DNA of 52,535 nucleotides from a virus: the IMG/VR virus record IMGVR_UViG_3300047667_000935, positions 1-52,535 of that record. One strand, written 5' to 3'. The notes under the pieces are model-generated. The model saw only the letters and a list, made by a program, of their open reading frames with translations, made no database searches and had not been told where the DNA came from. Of this stretch, positions 11,394 to 19,765 are shown piece by piece. Every line of letters starts with the position of its first letter. Positions within the stretch are counted from its first letter, which is position 1. The translations under genes were made by a program, and so were the position numbers.

Positions 11394-12005
11394 ATGACAA
11401 ATTTAAAAGAATATAGCGGTTTACACGTTGAAGGTCACATTAAGATATTTGATCCAGCATCCGGAGAAACCTTTATTAATAAACGAAATGCTATTAATTA
11501 TGAAAACATGAGTTTATCATTAGCAGAAAGCTTGGCCAACCAGGGCCAGGGCTTTATCTATGAAATGAGTTTTGGTAACGGCGGCACAAGCGTAGATCCA
11601 ACAGGTATTATTACCTACTTAACTCCAAACACAACAGGAACAAATGCTAGTTTGTATAATCAAACTTATACAAAAGTAATTGACGACCGCAGTGTTAACA
11701 ATGTAGATCCTACTAGAAACAAAACCGAAGTACGGCATGTTTCAGGAACCAACTACACTGATATCTTAGTTAGTTGTTTGTTGGACTACGGTGAACCAGA
11801 TGGACAAGATGCATTTGACACTAGTAGTAATAGCAACGGATTATATGTTTTTGATGAACTAGGATTAAAAGGTTTTAAATCGTCGAGCGCGGACAGACTG
11901 TTAACACATGTTATTTTTCACCCTGTTCAAAAAAGTTTAAACAGATTAATACAAATCGATTATACTGTTAGAGTACAGAGCCTTAGCGGCTTCAACGAGG
12001 GATAA
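11394..12005 (+). CDS. Putative tail/baseplate protein, 203 aa
   Basis: This small acidic protein starts at ATG 11394 with an AGGTGG ribosome-binding site at 11383-11388 (5-nt gap). The N-terminal half contains 'GHIKIFDPASGE' and 'KRNAINYENMS', followed by a Gly-rich 'MSFGNGGTSVDPTG' segment. I recall this layout from conserved, unnamed virion proteins of T4-like marine phages, but I cannot name a family. There are no cysteine pairs, membrane segments or enzyme motifs. It sits between the giant tail protein and the collar-fibre gene, 2 nt before the latter, so a connector or fibre-attachment role is plausible. The function is inferred from position only. Confidence 0.75.
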   Translation: MTNLKEYSGLHVEGHIKIFDPASGETFINKRNAINYENMSLSLAESLANQGQGFIYEMSFGNGGTSVDPTGIITYLTPNTTGTNASLYNQTYTKVIDDRSVNNVDPTRNKTEVRHVSGTNYTDILVSCLLDYGEPDGQDAFDTSSNSNGLYVFDELGLKGFKSSSADRLLTHVIFHPVQKSLNRLIQIDYTVRVQSLSGFNEG

Positions 12006-12007
12006 AA

Positions 12008-14083
12008 ATGGCATACAATGTAAAATTTACCGATAATGTTAACAAAGGATCGATAGTTGTTGAAGACAGCACCTTCAACAGCGAAACAAGCCTGTCACTT
12101 CCAGGAAGAGATCAGGGCGAATACGGAACAATTGTTGCAGAAAATTTCTTGCATTTATTGGAAAATTTTGCAAATACTAGTTCTCCCGAAAGACCGGTTG
12201 AAGGCCAGCTTTGGTACGACACAACTGATAATGCCAATCAATTAAAACTTTACGATGGAACCCAGTGGGTAAGTGCAGGCGGTCTAAAAAAAGCAGCAAC
12301 CGAACCTTCTGCAACTACAAGTACGCTAGGGGACTTGTGGATTAACACCTCGACACAGCAACTATATTTGTACAGCGGATCCGGATGGATACTTGTTGGC
12401 CCTTCAGATGCAGCAGGAACTGGCACAGGAACACTAACGCAAAGCATCAAAGACACCAACAACCAATTTAGAACTGTTATAGTTGATTATATTGAAAATA
12501 AAGTTATATCAGTAATTAGCGCAGATCAATTCACAGCCAAGAATCAAAGTGATCTCCCAGGTTTTTCAACCGGCGCAACTAACAATATAATTTATCCTGG
12601 TATTAATTTAAGTAAAACAATAACAGGAACAGGAAGTGATCTTGGCGGTATAACAACTCCTACAAAATATTACGGAGTTGCAGACCGTGCCGAGAACTTA
12701 ATCATCAACGGATCTCCGAGAGCTGCTGCCGAATTTGCAATACTTAGTTCTGCAAATACCTTTACTAAGTCGTTGACTGTTAACAGCAATGACGGAATAA
12801 CAGTCGGTGACGATACAAAGTTTAAGATGTCTGTTTCTGGTAGCAACGGCGAAATTAGAAACGGAGCATCAGATGGCAGCATTGACTTTAAAGTAAGAAA
12901 AGACGGAACATTAACAACTGCATTACGAGTATACCACGATGCAAGTGTAGTAATTGGTAGCCCGACTAGAATTCCAACAGCTACACTTGACGTACGAGGA
13001 GATATTAGAACAGCTGGCAATATCAACATTGGCACTGACGCTAACGCCGCAGCATCAAACTTAACTGTGAGTGGTAGCACTAGCGTAATCGGAAACCTAG
13101 TAGTTGACGGCACTGCAAGCGTGTTAGGAATTGTTAGTATTAATAATATTATAACAAGCGCAACGGACTTATCGAATATCGGAACCGCAATGGTACCATT
13201 TGCTAATATGTTCTCTAACAAATTTACCGGAGCCTTTGTTGGAGAGTTAACTGGTAATATAACAGGATCAGCTGGATCGTCAGCAAAGTTAATTAGTCCG
13301 ACTAGTTTTCAATTAGTCGGAGACGTTGTATCTAATATTGTCGAATTTGATGGACAAAGCGGCTCGTTGACAAAAGAGTTTGACACTACCTTAAGTGACA
13401 CATTCTTTACTGATAAGGATGCAGTAATAACATCACTAGCTACTGATCAAATTCTAGTTAACAGACCGGGTACCGGAATACGAGTAGTAGAACAGAGTAC
13501 ATTATTAGGGAAAATACCCAACGATTCGTTTGGCCCATTAGTTCCTATTGGGAGTATTTTGCCATTTGGTGGATCAATTGCTCCTACTGGATGGTTTATG
13601 TGCGACGGAACAGAGCGCAGCATTACTACATATGAATTACTGTACGAAGTTATCGGTGCAAGTTTTGGAGTGTCATCGTCGCCATCGACTGTATTTAAAT
13701 CTCCTGACATGCGCGGCCGCTCTTTGCTAGGACACCTTGACGGAGCGACCGGAAGTGCTCGTGTTGTCAACGACGGCGCTGCTAACACTGTTGGTAACTA
13801 TGGCGGATCCGATAGTGCCTTTATTGAGCAAGGGCAACTACCGGACCACAATCACAGCTTACGAGGCGATGCCGGCACACAATTCTATGCCACTAATAAT
13901 GATGTTACTAATCCAGCTGATTCGGCATCAGCAAGTACACTTCCGTCAGCAACAGGGCCCCTTACTGGGTCCGGAATAACAAGAACAGAAGGAATTGCCG
14001 ATCGTACATTGCCGCAAGAAGAATTTAAAACAGTTTCACCTTTTGCAACAGTTAACTTTATCATATACCACGGAGTCTTTTAA
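12008..14083 (+). CDS. Tail fibre with phage tail-collar domain, 691 aa
   Basis: The N-terminal ~130 residues are shared with the next two genes ('ENFLHLLENFAN', 'P-EGQLWYD', then a second 'LGDLWIN' hairpin). The middle is beta-rich with a fibre-like 'TATLDVRGDI' segment. Residues about 507-577 match a phage tail-collar domain: 'PIGSILPFGG', 'PTGWFMCDG', and 'SPDMRGR' after a Tyr/Leu-rich helix. This is followed by 'LPDHNHS' near residue 612 and a C-terminal 'NFIIYHGVF'. This is the architecture of short or receptor-binding fibres such as T4 gp12-type proteins; His residues near DHNH could bind metal, which is inferred. The start ATG follows the previous stop by 2 nt, and the stop overlaps the next ATG (TAATG). 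Confidence 0.85.
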   Translation: MAYNVKFTDNVNKGSIVVEDSTFNSETSLSLPGRDQGEYGTIVAENFLHLLENFANTSSPERPVEGQLWYDTTDNANQLKLYDGTQWVSAGGLKKAATEPSATTSTLGDLWINTSTQQLYLYSGSGWILVGPSDAAGTGTGTLTQSIKDTNNQFRTVIVDYIENKVISVISADQFTAKNQSDLPGFSTGATNNIIYPGINLSKTITGTGSDLGGITTPTKYYGVADRAENLIINGSPRAAAEFAILSSANTFTKSLTVNSNDGITVGDDTKFKMSVSGSNGEIRNGASDGSIDFKVRKDGTLTTALRVYHDASVVIGSPTRIPTATLDVRGDIRTAGNINIGTDANAAASNLTVSGSTSVIGNLVVDGTASVLGIVSINNIITSATDLSNIGTAMVPFANMFSNKFTGAFVGELTGNITGSAGSSAKLISPTSFQLVGDVVSNIVEFDGQSGSLTKEFDTTLSDTFFTDKDAVITSLATDQILVNRPGTGIRVVEQSTLLGKIPNDSFGPLVPIGSILPFGGSIAPTGWFMCDGTERSITTYELLYEVIGASFGVSSSPSTVFKSPDMRGRSLLGHLDGATGSARVVNDGAANTVGNYGGSDSAFIEQGQLPDHNHSLRGDAGTQFYATNNDVTNPADSASASTLPSATGPLTGSGITRTEGIADRTLPQEEFKTVSPFATVNFIIYHGVF

Positions 14084-15921
14084 TGAGTTATAAAATTAAT
14101 ACAACCAACGGCGCACTTTTAGTAGACTTAATCGACGGCAGGATTGACGACGAAACTACTGATTTAATTCTCATTGGAAGAAACTATACAGGATACGGCG
14201 AAGCGTTTAATGAAAATTTTGTTAAAGTTCTTGAAAACTTTGCAAATACTGCTGCACCGTCTAATCCACTTGTTGGGCAACTATGGTACGACACTAGCGA
14301 AGTAAGATTAAAAGTATATAACGGACAGTCATTTATAGCAACTGCTGCAACTATTGTTTCTTCTACTGCGCCGCTATCTTTAGCAGCCGGAGAACTTTGG
14401 GTAGATACTGCAAACAAACAATTAAAGTTCAGCGACGGTAGTAATACATTTCTTGCTGGCCCAATTTATACAGTTGCTCAAGGGAAATCAGGACTAGATG
14501 TCGAGACACTAGTCGACGAGTTTGGAAATTCAAAAGTTGTTGTACGATTGTTAATAGCTGCACAACCGGTTGCAATTATTAGTAGAGAATCGTTTAATAT
14601 GTCTACTGCTATACCCAACTTTGACACAGAAATCAAAGAAGGTATTAACATTAGTTCTTTGTATCCAGACTTTCTTTACCATGGAACTGCCGAATCTGCA
14701 TTATCGCTATCGGGGATATCAGCTACTGGATTTCTGCGAACTAATCCAGAAAGTGCAGTAGTCGGCAATACAACAACTGGCATACTAAAAATACAGACTA
14801 ATTTAGGATTAACAGTTGGCGACAACAATGACTTCAAATTACTTATATCAAATAATAATACTGTGCTGCGAAATCAAACAGGTAATGCAGGAATTAAATT
14901 TCAAGTTAATACAGGTCCAACAGTAAGTGAAGACTTTTTAACCGATTATTTAACTGTTAATACTATTGCAGGCAACGTAGGAATTTGGCAAGACAATCCA
15001 CAATACAACCTTGATGTATTTGGCGATATGGGCATAACAGGAAACCTTGTTGCATCCGGTGATGTAAGAATAACAGGAAGTCTTGTTGTCGAAGGCGCCA
15101 CAACAAGCATCGACGTTGCTACTCTGAGAGTAGAAGACAAAAATATCGAGTTAGGAATTACAAGCACTGGTGTGTTACTTACAGATGTACAAGCTGACGA
15201 AGGTGGTATACAACTAAAAGTTGACAGCAGTGACAAAGAATTTATTTGGCGCAATGCATCTAATTCGTGGACTAGTTCAACAAACATCGACCTTGCTGCC
15301 GGACTTTCATATAAAATTGGATCAAATGATGTGTTGTCGGATACTACACTAGCAGTATCAGTTGATAACGCACTTGGATTAACTCGTGTAGGCACACTAC
15401 AATATCTTGATGTTGACGATATTAGATTAAATGATTCTACTATATCGACAACGGCTAATCCGTTGTCGATAGTTAGTAATGGCGCAATATCGGTTAACAG
15501 TCAACGAATTATAGATATTGCAGATCCAATAGACCCACAGGATGTTGCAAGCAAGATTTACGTCGATACCAGAAGCGGAGTTTCGGCAATTGATATTGCT
15601 TTCTCACTTGATGTCACTGGATTAACTAATTCATCTATAGAAACTATAATCGAATCAATGGTATCGTCGACTACAAAAGACGACAACGTAGAAGCATTAA
15701 TACATTGTACTGAGTATAGCGGAACAAATACATATAATGCATCCGATGGAATTTCAAAAACATTTGTTACAGTCGACAAAGCTGGCACTGAAAATCAGTC
15801 GGTGTTGGTTGATATTTTATTTAACAATGCCACTAATACGTTGGCACTCACAGTTACACGCACGTTAAAGAGATTTAGAGTAGTTACTGGTTCATGGACA
15901 TACATCGAAGACGTAAGCTAA
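14083..15921 (+). CDS. Tail fibre-like protein, second N-domain paralog, 612 aa
   Basis: It begins at an ATG overlapping the preceding stop by one base, so translation is probably coupled. Residues 1-120 repeat the shared N-terminal domain ('GYGEAFNENFVKVLENFAN', 'P-VGQLWYDT', 'AAGELWVDT'). The central part has fibre-like beta repeats with 'NLDVFGDMGITGNL' and 'VRITGSLVVEGATT', typical of phage fibre shafts. The C-terminus differs from the neighbours: a 'KIYVD' segment, then a small domain ending in 'SWTYIEDVS'. There is no collar domain. It is likely a fibre or fibre-adaptor assembled with the flanking paralogs through the common N-domain; this is inferred. Confidence 0.8.
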   Translation: MSYKINTTNGALLVDLIDGRIDDETTDLILIGRNYTGYGEAFNENFVKVLENFANTAAPSNPLVGQLWYDTSEVRLKVYNGQSFIATAATIVSSTAPLSLAAGELWVDTANKQLKFSDGSNTFLAGPIYTVAQGKSGLDVETLVDEFGNSKVVVRLLIAAQPVAIISRESFNMSTAIPNFDTEIKEGINISSLYPDFLYHGTAESALSLSGISATGFLRTNPESAVVGNTTTGILKIQTNLGLTVGDNNDFKLLISNNNTVLRNQTGNAGIKFQVNTGPTVSEDFLTDYLTVNTIAGNVGIWQDNPQYNLDVFGDMGITGNLVASGDVRITGSLVVEGATTSIDVATLRVEDKNIELGITSTGVLLTDVQADEGGIQLKVDSSDKEFIWRNASNSWTSSTNIDLAAGLSYKIGSNDVLSDTTLAVSVDNALGLTRVGTLQYLDVDDIRLNDSTISTTANPLSIVSNGAISVNSQRIIDIADPIDPQDVASKIYVDTRSGVSAIDIAFSLDVTGLTNSSIETIIESMVSSTTKDDNVEALIHCTEYSGTNTYNASDGISKTFVTVDKAGTENQSVLVDILFNNATNTLALTVTRTLKRFRVVTGSWTYIEDVS

Positions 15922-15937
15922 GTTATAATGGTTAACT

Positions 15938-15945
15938 GATAAATA
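15938..15945 (+). promoter_or_regulatory. T4-type late promoter octamer (GATAAATA)
   Basis: GATAAATA followed by C lies in the 53-nt gap before the 483-aa fibre gene, 29 nt upstream of its ATG. An AGGGG ribosome-binding site is at 15959-15963. It is one mismatch from TATAAATA. Confidence 0.55.
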
Positions 15946-15974
15946 CTATTAACGCAATAGGGGTTGAACCATAA

Positions 15975-17426
15975 ATGGCTTATATTATTAACAGATACAA
16001 CGGATCAGTCTTAACAACAGTTGAAGACGGCACGGTAAACCAAGCTACTGAATTAAAATTCATTGGCAAAAACTTTGCCGGTTACGGTGAAGCACAGAAC
16101 GAAAACTTTTTATTCCTTTTGGAAAACTTTGCCTCGTCAACAGCACCAACTAGACCGATTACTGGACAGCTTTGGTATGATAACAATATTTCAAAAATTA
16201 AAATATACAACGGATCGATATGGAAGATCGCCGGCGGCGCCGAAGCAAGTGCAACTGCTCCTGTTGGACTGTCTGAAGGCGAACTTTGGTGGAATAGTAA
16301 TACCGGCCAGCTTTATAGTCAAAATGCAGTAAATGAATGGGTTCTAGTAGGACCGCAGGGTGCAGGATCAGGACTTACTCAAATGCAATCGTTGACGCTA
16401 TTTGATACGGTTGGCAATCCGCATGCTGTTATTGCTGCTACAATCGAAGATGTTATTGTTTATATCACAAGTCAGTCTGCATTTACAATTTCGTCAGGCG
16501 ACGCAATAACAGGATTTGATGAAATTAAACAAGGTATTACACTTGTAAATACCCAAGCTGCTACCGCAGGTAACACCACAAGTGATCATGTTTTTTGGGG
16601 AACTGCAAGTAACGCACTAACACTAGATGGCCAGACAGCAGCAGAATTCCTTACAATTAGTAATGCAGCGTTTACTAGTGTTGTTAAGTTTGATGACCCG
16701 GGATTTACACTTGGTAATGACGACGACCTAGTTGTTAAAATTGCACCCGATACTATAACTCCTATAATACAACTTAAACGCGGTGTGCTTACAATCCAAG
16801 ATTCAGCAGATCAAGATATTATAAATATCACCGACACTGAAATTAACCCAGCAGTGACTGACACATATACTCTTGGCACAACAGCAAACCAATGGTCCAA
16901 CGTATATGCAACTACATTTACTGGCACCGCAACACAATCAAACGCATTAGCAGTAAGCGGAGTGTATAGAACAGCTACAACTACTGCCACTGCAAACACT
17001 ATTGCAGCAAGAGATGCATTAGGCGATATAGCCGCAGTAGTATTTCGCGGAATAGCAACTACTGCTCGATATGCCGACTTAGCAGAAAAATATTCAACCA
17101 ACGAAGAACTACTTCCTGGCACAGCAGTAGCAGTTTGTGATTGTATGGATCATGAAGTGGAACCTGCCAGAGCAAGCAGACATTGTATCGGGGTTATATC
17201 AACAGACCCTGCATACATGATGAACAGTGAAGCAGATGGGCAGTACGTCGGCTTAAAAGGCCGTCTTCCTGTTAGGGTACTAGGCCCGGTTAAAAAAGGC
17301 CAAGCAGTGTATGCAATGGACGCAGGGGTGTGTACTACAATTGCTACCACTGCATTAGTTGGCATATCGCTAGAGACAAACGACAGCAACGACGAAAAAC
17401 TAGTTGAGTGTGTGCTTAAGGTATAA
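15975..17426 (+). CDS. Tail fibre-like protein, third N-domain paralog, 483 aa
   Basis: The N-terminal domain is the same as in the two preceding genes ('GYGEAQNENFLFLLENFAS', 'P-TGQLWYDN', 'SEGELWWNS'). The C-terminal ~125 residues (about 357-483) form a different, compact domain: 'ARYADLAEKY', 'LPGTAVAV', 'GVISTDPAYMMNSEADG', 'GRLPVRVLGPVKKG', ending in 'VECVLKV'. I recall this C-terminal unit at the ends of many fibre proteins of marine T4-like phages, where it may be a tip or maturation domain. Cysteines occur there (VCDCMD, RHC, GVC, VEC), unlike the rest of the structural block. A late-promoter octamer and an AGGGG site precede the start. Confidence 0.82.
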   Translation: MAYIINRYNGSVLTTVEDGTVNQATELKFIGKNFAGYGEAQNENFLFLLENFASSTAPTRPITGQLWYDNNISKIKIYNGSIWKIAGGAEASATAPVGLSEGELWWNSNTGQLYSQNAVNEWVLVGPQGAGSGLTQMQSLTLFDTVGNPHAVIAATIEDVIVYITSQSAFTISSGDAITGFDEIKQGITLVNTQAATAGNTTSDHVFWGTASNALTLDGQTAAEFLTISNAAFTSVVKFDDPGFTLGNDDDLVVKIAPDTITPIIQLKRGVLTIQDSADQDIINITDTEINPAVTDTYTLGTTANQWSNVYATTFTGTATQSNALAVSGVYRTATTTATANTIAARDALGDIAAVVFRGIATTARYADLAEKYSTNEELLPGTAVAVCDCMDHEVEPARASRHCIGVISTDPAYMMNSEADGQYVGLKGRLPVRVLGPVKKGQAVYAMDAGVCTTIATTALVGISLETNDSNDEKLVECVLKV

Positions 17427-17429
17427 ATA
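17422..17429 (+). promoter_or_regulatory. T4-type late promoter, perfect TATAAATA
   Basis: The octamer matches the T4 late consensus exactly and overlaps the stop codon of the 483-aa fibre gene. The next ATG is 26 nt further on, preceded by AGGAAA (17445-17450). This is the strongest of the late-promoter candidates. Confidence 0.7.
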
Positions 17430-17455
17430 AAACTAGTAGTTTATAGGAAAAATTA

Positions 17456-18343
17456 ATGGCTTCAGGCGATATAATCTCAGCAGCGCGGTATAATGCAATG
17501 CAAACAACAGTGGAACAGGTACTAGGCAACGGTGCAACTGACTTCGGATACGGTCAGCTATTGTCGAGTGCTGTTGTAGCATCGTCTGCTACAGTTAATG
17601 CTACTCATATGCAGCGACTCAAGACTGATCTTATTAATATTTTTGCTCATCAAAATGGTGCTATACCTACGTTGTTGTCAATCACAGCTAACAGTGATAT
17701 TACAGATAGCTCGTACGCCCAGTACGAATCTGTAACTTCCGGAATTACAGGTGCTGCCCGTTTTAATATTGACCCTGCAGAAGGCACAACTTCTGCATTA
17801 GCATCAAGTACTAGAAATACCAGCTGGAACGGTACAATTACACACGAGTTTAGCATAACGTTTGCATCTGCAGATGCACGCAGACACTTCTTTAACGCAG
17901 GTGGAGAAATACGATTCGGCGCACAGCTCTCGGCCCCGACTGATGCTAAATCATCAGCGTGGTCATCATTTTTATCTAGTATGCAATCTGTTATCTTTAA
18001 TCATACAACGGCATTATCAACAGCATCAATCACAACTGACACATCCGCAAGCATTGGCAATTTTGACTTGGTAAATAATGCAGCATATGTACAAATTTAT
18101 ACAAACTCAAAAACCACCGGATATTCGGATACTTTTTATAACATCAGTGCTAAAGCAACCGTTGATAAATTAACATTTTTAGTTGAATTTGTTGACGGCC
18201 CTGGAGCAACTGGCCCCGGAGGGTCAATTGACGAAAACGTTAGCGGTACTATTACAAGCTCAATTAATCAATTTAGAGCAACTGGTACATATGTTTCGGT
18301 GCCAAGTCCGGTGTTTTCAAACATTAGTGCTATTAGCACATAA
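17456..18343 (+). CDS. Virion-associated protein, paralog A, 295 aa
   Basis: It is paralogous to the next gene. Both begin with 'GDIISAARYNAM'/'GGIISASDYNNI', then 'YGQ-L-SS-VV-ASS', a Leu-rich helix and 'HQNG'/'HQAG'. They share a mid segment ('TRNTSW', 'AGGEIRFGAQLS') and a C-terminal 'GGSIDENVSGTITS' block. It is rich in Ser/Thr/Ala and beta-prone, with no catalytic motif, signal or membrane segment. Its own late promoter (17422-17429) and place at the end of the fibre run indicate a virion component, perhaps a fibre tip or receptor-binding head. I do not recognise a named family. Confidence 0.72.
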   Translation: MASGDIISAARYNAMQTTVEQVLGNGATDFGYGQLLSSAVVASSATVNATHMQRLKTDLINIFAHQNGAIPTLLSITANSDITDSSYAQYESVTSGITGAARFNIDPAEGTTSALASSTRNTSWNGTITHEFSITFASADARRHFFNAGGEIRFGAQLSAPTDAKSSAWSSFLSSMQSVIFNHTTALSTASITTDTSASIGNFDLVNNAAYVQIYTNSKTTGYSDTFYNISAKATVDKLTFLVEFVDGPGATGPGGSIDENVSGTITSSINQFRATGTYVSVPSPVFSNISAIST

Positions 18344-18346
18344 TGT

Positions 18347-18354
18347 AATAAATA
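18347..18354 (+). promoter_or_regulatory. T4-type late promoter octamer (AATAAATA)
   Basis: AATAAATA followed by C lies in the short gap after the 295-aa gene, 21 nt before the next ATG, with a CGGAGA ribosome-binding site at 18364-18369. It is one mismatch from the T4 consensus. Confidence 0.55.
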
Positions 18355-18375
18355 CACTGTTATCGGAGACTACAC

Positions 18376-19362
18376 ATGCCTGTAAGTATTGGCGGAATAA
18401 TATCTGCATCAGATTACAATAATATAAGAACCACATTATCATCTGTGTATAACACCACCTACGGACAAACACTACGATCATCACCTGTGGTTGTTGCATC
18501 TAGTAAAATCACGTCGTTGCAATTAGAAGAACTTTATCTCGATGCACAAGGATGTTTCGTGCATCAAGCTGGATCAATATCTTCTCTTATCAGTGTTCCT
18601 GCATTAGGGCAAACAGTCGGTGCCGATGCGTCGCAGACGTTTAATCAAACCACTGGAGAAAAAACAACAATTGCAACTAGTACAACATCAGGCATTAACG
18701 ATTACAATCAACTAGTTATTGATATTAGTAATTTTGATGGAAGCACATCTGGGTGGCCAGACAGCAGCTTTTCTCTTGGCACTGCAACTACAAGTGCAAG
18801 AAGTACATCATGGGGCAATTCTTCTAGTAACCGAACTATATATCATGTAGTCACTTTTACATTTTCTAGCCTAGCAGCACGAGATTATTATTTTGATACC
18901 GGCGGCGAACTAAGATTTTCTGCAAGCTTAACTAGTGGCTCTGGGTCAAAGGATACCGATTGGGCTAATATGCTAGCAGCAATAGGCACTGTAAAATTTG
19001 ACAAGTATCGAGTAACTGCTAATTCTGGAACAGTTTCTACTACAGGTTATGATGTGTTAACATCAACTTACCAATCATTTTACACCAAGTCTGGTTCTGG
19101 CGCCTACAGTAATAATGACTATACCATTGACGGACGTGTAGTTAGTGATACTGTTTTACGATTTAGAGTATCAATAGATGATGGAAGCACTGGCAACATT
19201 GATGAACCAGTTGGCGGAACAATCACTAGCATTGTTAACACATTCAGCCCCGACAGCAGCTTTGTATACAACGCCACAACATATACAGCAGTTAGTATTC
19301 CTGCACCGTCTATTGCATCAGCAGTTACATTATTATCAAACAACAGCTCTGCACCGGCATAA
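18376..19362 (+). CDS. Virion-associated protein, paralog B, 328 aa
   Basis: This is a tandem paralog of the 295-aa gene. The N-terminal 60 residues, the 'ARSTSW'...'TGGELRFSASLT' centre and the C-terminal 'GNIDEPVGGTITS' block align in order. Paralog B has an insertion of roughly 20-30 residues after 'ISVPALGQT' and a longer tail. Sequence between the conserved blocks has diverged, as expected for surface-exposed loops. It is probably a virion surface or fibre component expressed late. A CGGAGA site precedes the ATG. Beyond this the function is unknown. Confidence 0.72.
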   Translation: MPVSIGGIISASDYNNIRTTLSSVYNTTYGQTLRSSPVVVASSKITSLQLEELYLDAQGCFVHQAGSISSLISVPALGQTVGADASQTFNQTTGEKTTIATSTTSGINDYNQLVIDISNFDGSTSGWPDSSFSLGTATTSARSTSWGNSSSNRTIYHVVTFTFSSLAARDYYFDTGGELRFSASLTSGSGSKDTDWANMLAAIGTVKFDKYRVTANSGTVSTTGYDVLTSTYQSFYTKSGSGAYSNNDYTIDGRVVSDTVLRFRVSIDDGSTGNIDEPVGGTITSIVNTFSPDSSFVYNATTYTAVSIPAPSIASAVTLLSNNSSAPA

Positions 19363-19367
19363 AATAA

Positions 19368-19396
19368 TTGACAAACCGTAAAAAATGTTGTATTAT
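19368..19396 (+). promoter_or_regulatory. Sigma70-like promoter (TTGACA-17-TATTAT)
   Basis: A perfect -35 box TTGACA at 19368-19373 and a TATTAT -10 box at 19391-19396 are separated by 17 nt; an overlapping TATAAT sits at 19394-19399. The promoter lies in the 58-nt gap between the last virion gene and the first accessory gene. An AAGGA site at 19410-19414 precedes the ATG at 19421. It marks a change from late-type to host-type (early) control. Confidence 0.75.
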
Positions 19397-19420
19397 AATA
19401 CAATATAATAAGGATTTCCA

Positions 19421-19765
19421 ATGGACGATAAATTAGCAGACGCACTTGATTTTAGTAACTATATGATTACACTTGACAATCAAAAAAGATTACTAAAAGA
19501 ACAATACAACAACGACATTATTTATTATCACAATGGCGGACAATTTACGCTAACTTACTCATTAATTAGCTTTTGTGCAACAATGACAATGACTGGGCAG
19601 CTTTCGTCGGTGTTAATCGATGACAATTCAACTCCGATACATATTGATCATCTACAGGAATTTGCAAATAACACACTGACAGCATACACTAAAGCAGGCA
19701 ACAAGTATTTAACAGAATTTTCTAAGTTAAAAAATAACCGCACAGTCGAAGGTATTATTGATTAA
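19421..19765 (+). CDS. Hypothetical protein, 114 aa
   Basis: This is the first gene behind the sigma70-like promoter, with an AAGGA site 6 nt before the ATG. The sequence is helical and polar. The N-terminal half has 'NYMITLDNQKRLLKEQYNNDIIYYHNG' character (Tyr/Asn-rich, coiled-coil-prone, listed here over its length and not as one exact motif). A hydrophobic 'FTLTYSLISFCATM' stretch is followed by 'VLIDDNSTPIHIDHLQEF'. I recognise no family. Its stop overlaps the next gene's ATG by one base (TAATG), so it is translationally coupled to the glycosyltransferase. It might be an accessory or early regulatory protein; this is a guess from position. Confidence 0.6.
   Translation: MDDKLADALDFSNYMITLDNQKRLLKEQYNNDIIYYHNGGQFTLTYSLISFCATMTMTGQLSSVLIDDNSTPIHIDHLQEFANNTLTAYTKAGNKYLTEFSKLKNNRTVEGIID

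Noticed and set aside
12670-13221. 183-codon minus-strand ORF opposite the collar-fibre gene, and similar antisense ORFs over other structural genes
   Set aside because: They lie wholly opposite well-supported genes, show low-complexity Leu/Val/Pro composition typical of antisense frames, and lack start signals.
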